This document shows positions 5,435 through 6,720 of a stretch of DNA of 6,720 nt, piece by piece. The stretch is from Actinomycetota bacterium. GTDB lineage: Bacteria > Actinomycetota > Actinomycetes > Nanopelagicales > Nanopelagicaceae. The position numbers and the translations under genes were made by a program. Where the stretch lies: the NCBI GenBank assembly GCA_009698045.1, contig WLRE01000075.1:1-6720 (forward strand), given 5' to 3'. Under the pieces are notes generated by a model. It was not told where the DNA came from. It saw nothing but the letters and a program-made list of their open reading frames with translations, and did no database searches. Each line of letters starts with the position of its first letter. The stretch's first letter is position 1.

Positions 5435-6175
5435 ATGAATTCAGAGCGCGATGCCGCATGGGTCTCACAATTTCTCGCCTCGCGAAGATCCACTCGTGAC
5501 TTCAAGCCAACTCCGATTCCAGATGAGCTCCTGCACCAAATCCTCACCGATGCACTTACTGCACCGAGCTGGTCCAACACCCGTCCCTTTAAAGTTGCAG
5601 TTGCTACAGGAGATGCGCGAGATCGCATCAGCGCCGAATTTCAATCTCGGTGGAGCGCAGTCTCCACCCACTTAAGAAATGGATTTCTCGGGAAAGTTAA
5701 ACTCCTTATTTCCAGATATGGCCTGCCCACAAGTAATCGTCTAATCAGCAAACCATATGCCAAAGAGTTGAAGCCACGTGCAATGCGATTAGGCGCTGAG
5801 CTCTACTCCGTATTTGGAGTATCCAGAGAAAATCGCCTGCAGCGTGATCAATGGTGGGCCAAAAATTACGACTTCTATAGCGCACCTACAGAACTCTTCG
5901 TTTACATACATAAGAGCTTGCATATATTTGCGGCAAATGATGCTGGCCTGATGATGGAGAACTTAGCTCTATCGGCGCATGCGCATGGACTCGGAACTTG
6001 TATGCAAGGAGCAGTCGCAATCTGGGATGACGTTGTACGAGAAGAGTTTGATATTCCTAAGGAGTATCGCCTTCTCTGCGGAATAGCCATTGGGTACCCC
6101 ACAGACTCCCCCGTGAATTCATTCCAAGCTCACCGAATAGATGTAGAAGAATTACTACTTAAGCGAAAAATCTAA
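5435..6175 (+). CDS. Nitroreductase-family FMN-dependent oxidoreductase
   Basis: This 246-residue flavoprotein is of the nitroreductase fold, expected to use FMN and NAD(P)H to reduce nitro compounds, quinones or a related physiological substrate in the cytoplasm. The FMN-phosphate-binding start is RRSTRDFKPTPIP (17-29). APSWSNTRPFKV (43-54) forms the next cofactor loop. DAGLMMENLALSAHAHGLGTC (about 168-188) is the classic central helix, and LLCGIAIGYPTDSP closes the core. Between residues 65 and 150 lies a longer, variable insertion containing many basic residues and a WWAKNYDFY stretch, probably the substrate-side lid. The ATG at 5435 is chosen over a TTG at 5387, which would lie on the neighbour's start codon and upstream of the -10 box. 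It is divergent from the glycosylase gene and converges on the membrane protein gene at 6199. The exact substrate is unknown. Confidence 0.9.
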   Translation: MNSERDAAWVSQFLASRRSTRDFKPTPIPDELLHQILTDALTAPSWSNTRPFKVAVATGDARDRISAEFQSRWSAVSTHLRNGFLGKVKLLISRYGLPTSNRLISKPYAKELKPRAMRLGAELYSVFGVSRENRLQRDQWWAKNYDFYSAPTELFVYIHKSLHIFAANDAGLMMENLALSAHAHGLGTCMQGAVAIWDDVVREEFDIPKEYRLLCGIAIGYPTDSPVNSFQAHRIDVEELLLKRKI

Positions 6176-6176
6176 G

Positions 6177-6203
6177 AAGGAAAATTCCTTAAAGGGTTTT
6201 AAG
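6177..6203. terminator. Weak bidirectional terminator candidate between convergent genes
   Basis: The 23-base gap between two convergent stop codons holds a short AAGGA/TCCTT inverted repeat (6177-6181 with 6186-6190) and an overlapping CTTAAA/TTTAAG repeat (6188-6193 with 6198-6203). Both stems are short and AT-rich, and a run of only four T follows. A terminator is expected here by position, but the structure is weak. Confidence 0.25.
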
Positions 6204-6720
6204 CAAAGCGCTCGAAAGTCTTACCCAACCTGCCTAATGATTTTACTGGTCGGGTATTGCCCAAAATGAATATGGCATATCCAGCTAGAGCAACCCAAGG
6301 ATTAATCAGTGAAATCCCCACAATGACGATGCCAACAATCGAAGTCAGAGTAAAGAAGATAGGCATAAATTTGCGCCAAACTTCAGCAGGAACGGGAAGG
6401 TCTGGCGTGAAATTTATTTCAAACTTAAAACGCATTAGCGCAACTTGAATTAGTGAAGTCCAGTACTGACCAAAGAGGCAGATCCCGAAATAGAAGACTC
6501 CCCACTTGCGATTAGGAGTACTCAAATTTTCAGCCAGAAGAGCGACTCCAAATGGCATTAGTGCAACCCACGCCATAGTGAAACCGTGGTTCCATACAAT
6601 AAAAGCATTAGTTCCTTCTACATACTGACCTGTCGCATGGTAGGAATACCACATCGTAAAGAGAACCAGAAAACCTAGTACGTACGAAAGAAATGTTGGC
6701 CAATGACTAAAAAGCGCTTC
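6199..6720 (-). CDS. Multi-pass membrane protein, TMEM175/DUF1211-like (partial, N-terminus beyond the window)
   Basis: The reading frame stays open from the TAA at 6199 to the right edge, giving 174 visible codons and no start within the window; the internal ATG at 6654 cuts through a membrane segment and is not the real start. Hydrophobic segments lie at about visible residues 8-28, 41-64, 70-92 and 113-150 (probably two). The order of a helix ending WYSYH, a loop YVEGTNAFIVWNH and a helix with ALMPFGVALLAEN resembles bacterial TMEM175 (DUF1211), where WxxH, N and LPF are typical. Those proteins are potassium-selective channels whose filter lies in the first helix, here off the edge, so function cannot be confirmed. 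It converges on the nitroreductase gene. The family call is moderate. Confidence 0.65.
   Translation of the reverse strand, partial: EALFSHWPTFLSYVLGFLVLFTMWYSYHATGQYVEGTNAFIVWNHGFTMAWVALMPFGVALLAENLSTPNRKWGVFYFGICLFGQYWTSLIQVALMRFKFEINFTPDLPVPAEVWRKFMPIFFTLTSIVGIVIVGISLINPWVALAGYAIFILGNTRPVKSLGRLGKTFERFA

Noticed and set aside
5425..6102. Alternative frames inside the nitroreductase gene
   Set aside because: They are rich in Cys, Ser and Pro without domain patterns, and overlap a complete family protein.
6257..6448. Plus-strand open frame antisense to the membrane protein gene
   Set aside because: It has no ribosome binding site or recognisable motif, and the minus strand shows coherent membrane segments.

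Overview
The window looks like chromosomal DNA from a compact, moderate-to-low-GC actinobacterium. The basis is indirect. Gene order is dense, with gaps of 0 to about 145 bases. Several genes lack a Shine-Dalgarno sequence and carry a TANNNT-type -10 box 6 to 8 bases before the start codon, as in actinobacterial leaderless genes. A sugar ABC transporter sits next to a LacI-type repressor. A freshwater acI / Nanopelagicales-type genome would fit, but that is inference; no marker gene here fixes the taxon.

Left part (1-2914): a carbohydrate uptake locus. On the minus strand a CUT1-type solute-binding protein (460-1752) is followed by the N-terminal part of a MalF-like permease (1-327, running off the edge). 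A strong hairpin lies in the gap between them. Divergently, on the plus strand, is a LacI/GalR-family repressor (1898-2914). The 145-base divergent region holds a 20-bp near-perfect palindrome just downstream of a good promoter for the binding-protein gene, and a second, partly degenerate copy just upstream of that promoter's -35 box. The simplest reading is a local sugar-responsive switch in which the repressor controls the transporter and probably itself.

Middle part (2932-4725): a DUF4287-DUF1801 protein follows lacI on the plus strand and meets uppP tail to tail, the two stop codons abutting as TAATTA. UppP (undecaprenyl-diphosphatase, minus strand) has a Shine-Dalgarno that can be hidden in a hairpin. 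Upstream of it on the same strand is a second, stand-alone DUF1801 protein of the YdhG/Fra type.

Right part (4769-6720): an AlkA/MAG-type DNA glycosylase (minus) and a nitroreductase-family flavoprotein (plus) are transcribed divergently from a 48-base gap with two closely packed promoter candidates. A membrane protein resembling the TMEM175/DUF1211 potassium-channel family (minus) enters from the right edge and converges on the nitroreductase.

I see no mobile element, CRISPR array, tRNA, rRNA or clear new multi-gene system. The points most worth following are the two-operator divergent switch, the repeated leaderless-promoter geometry, the hairpins at the binding-protein/permease junction and in front of uppP, and the cysteine-free binding protein.
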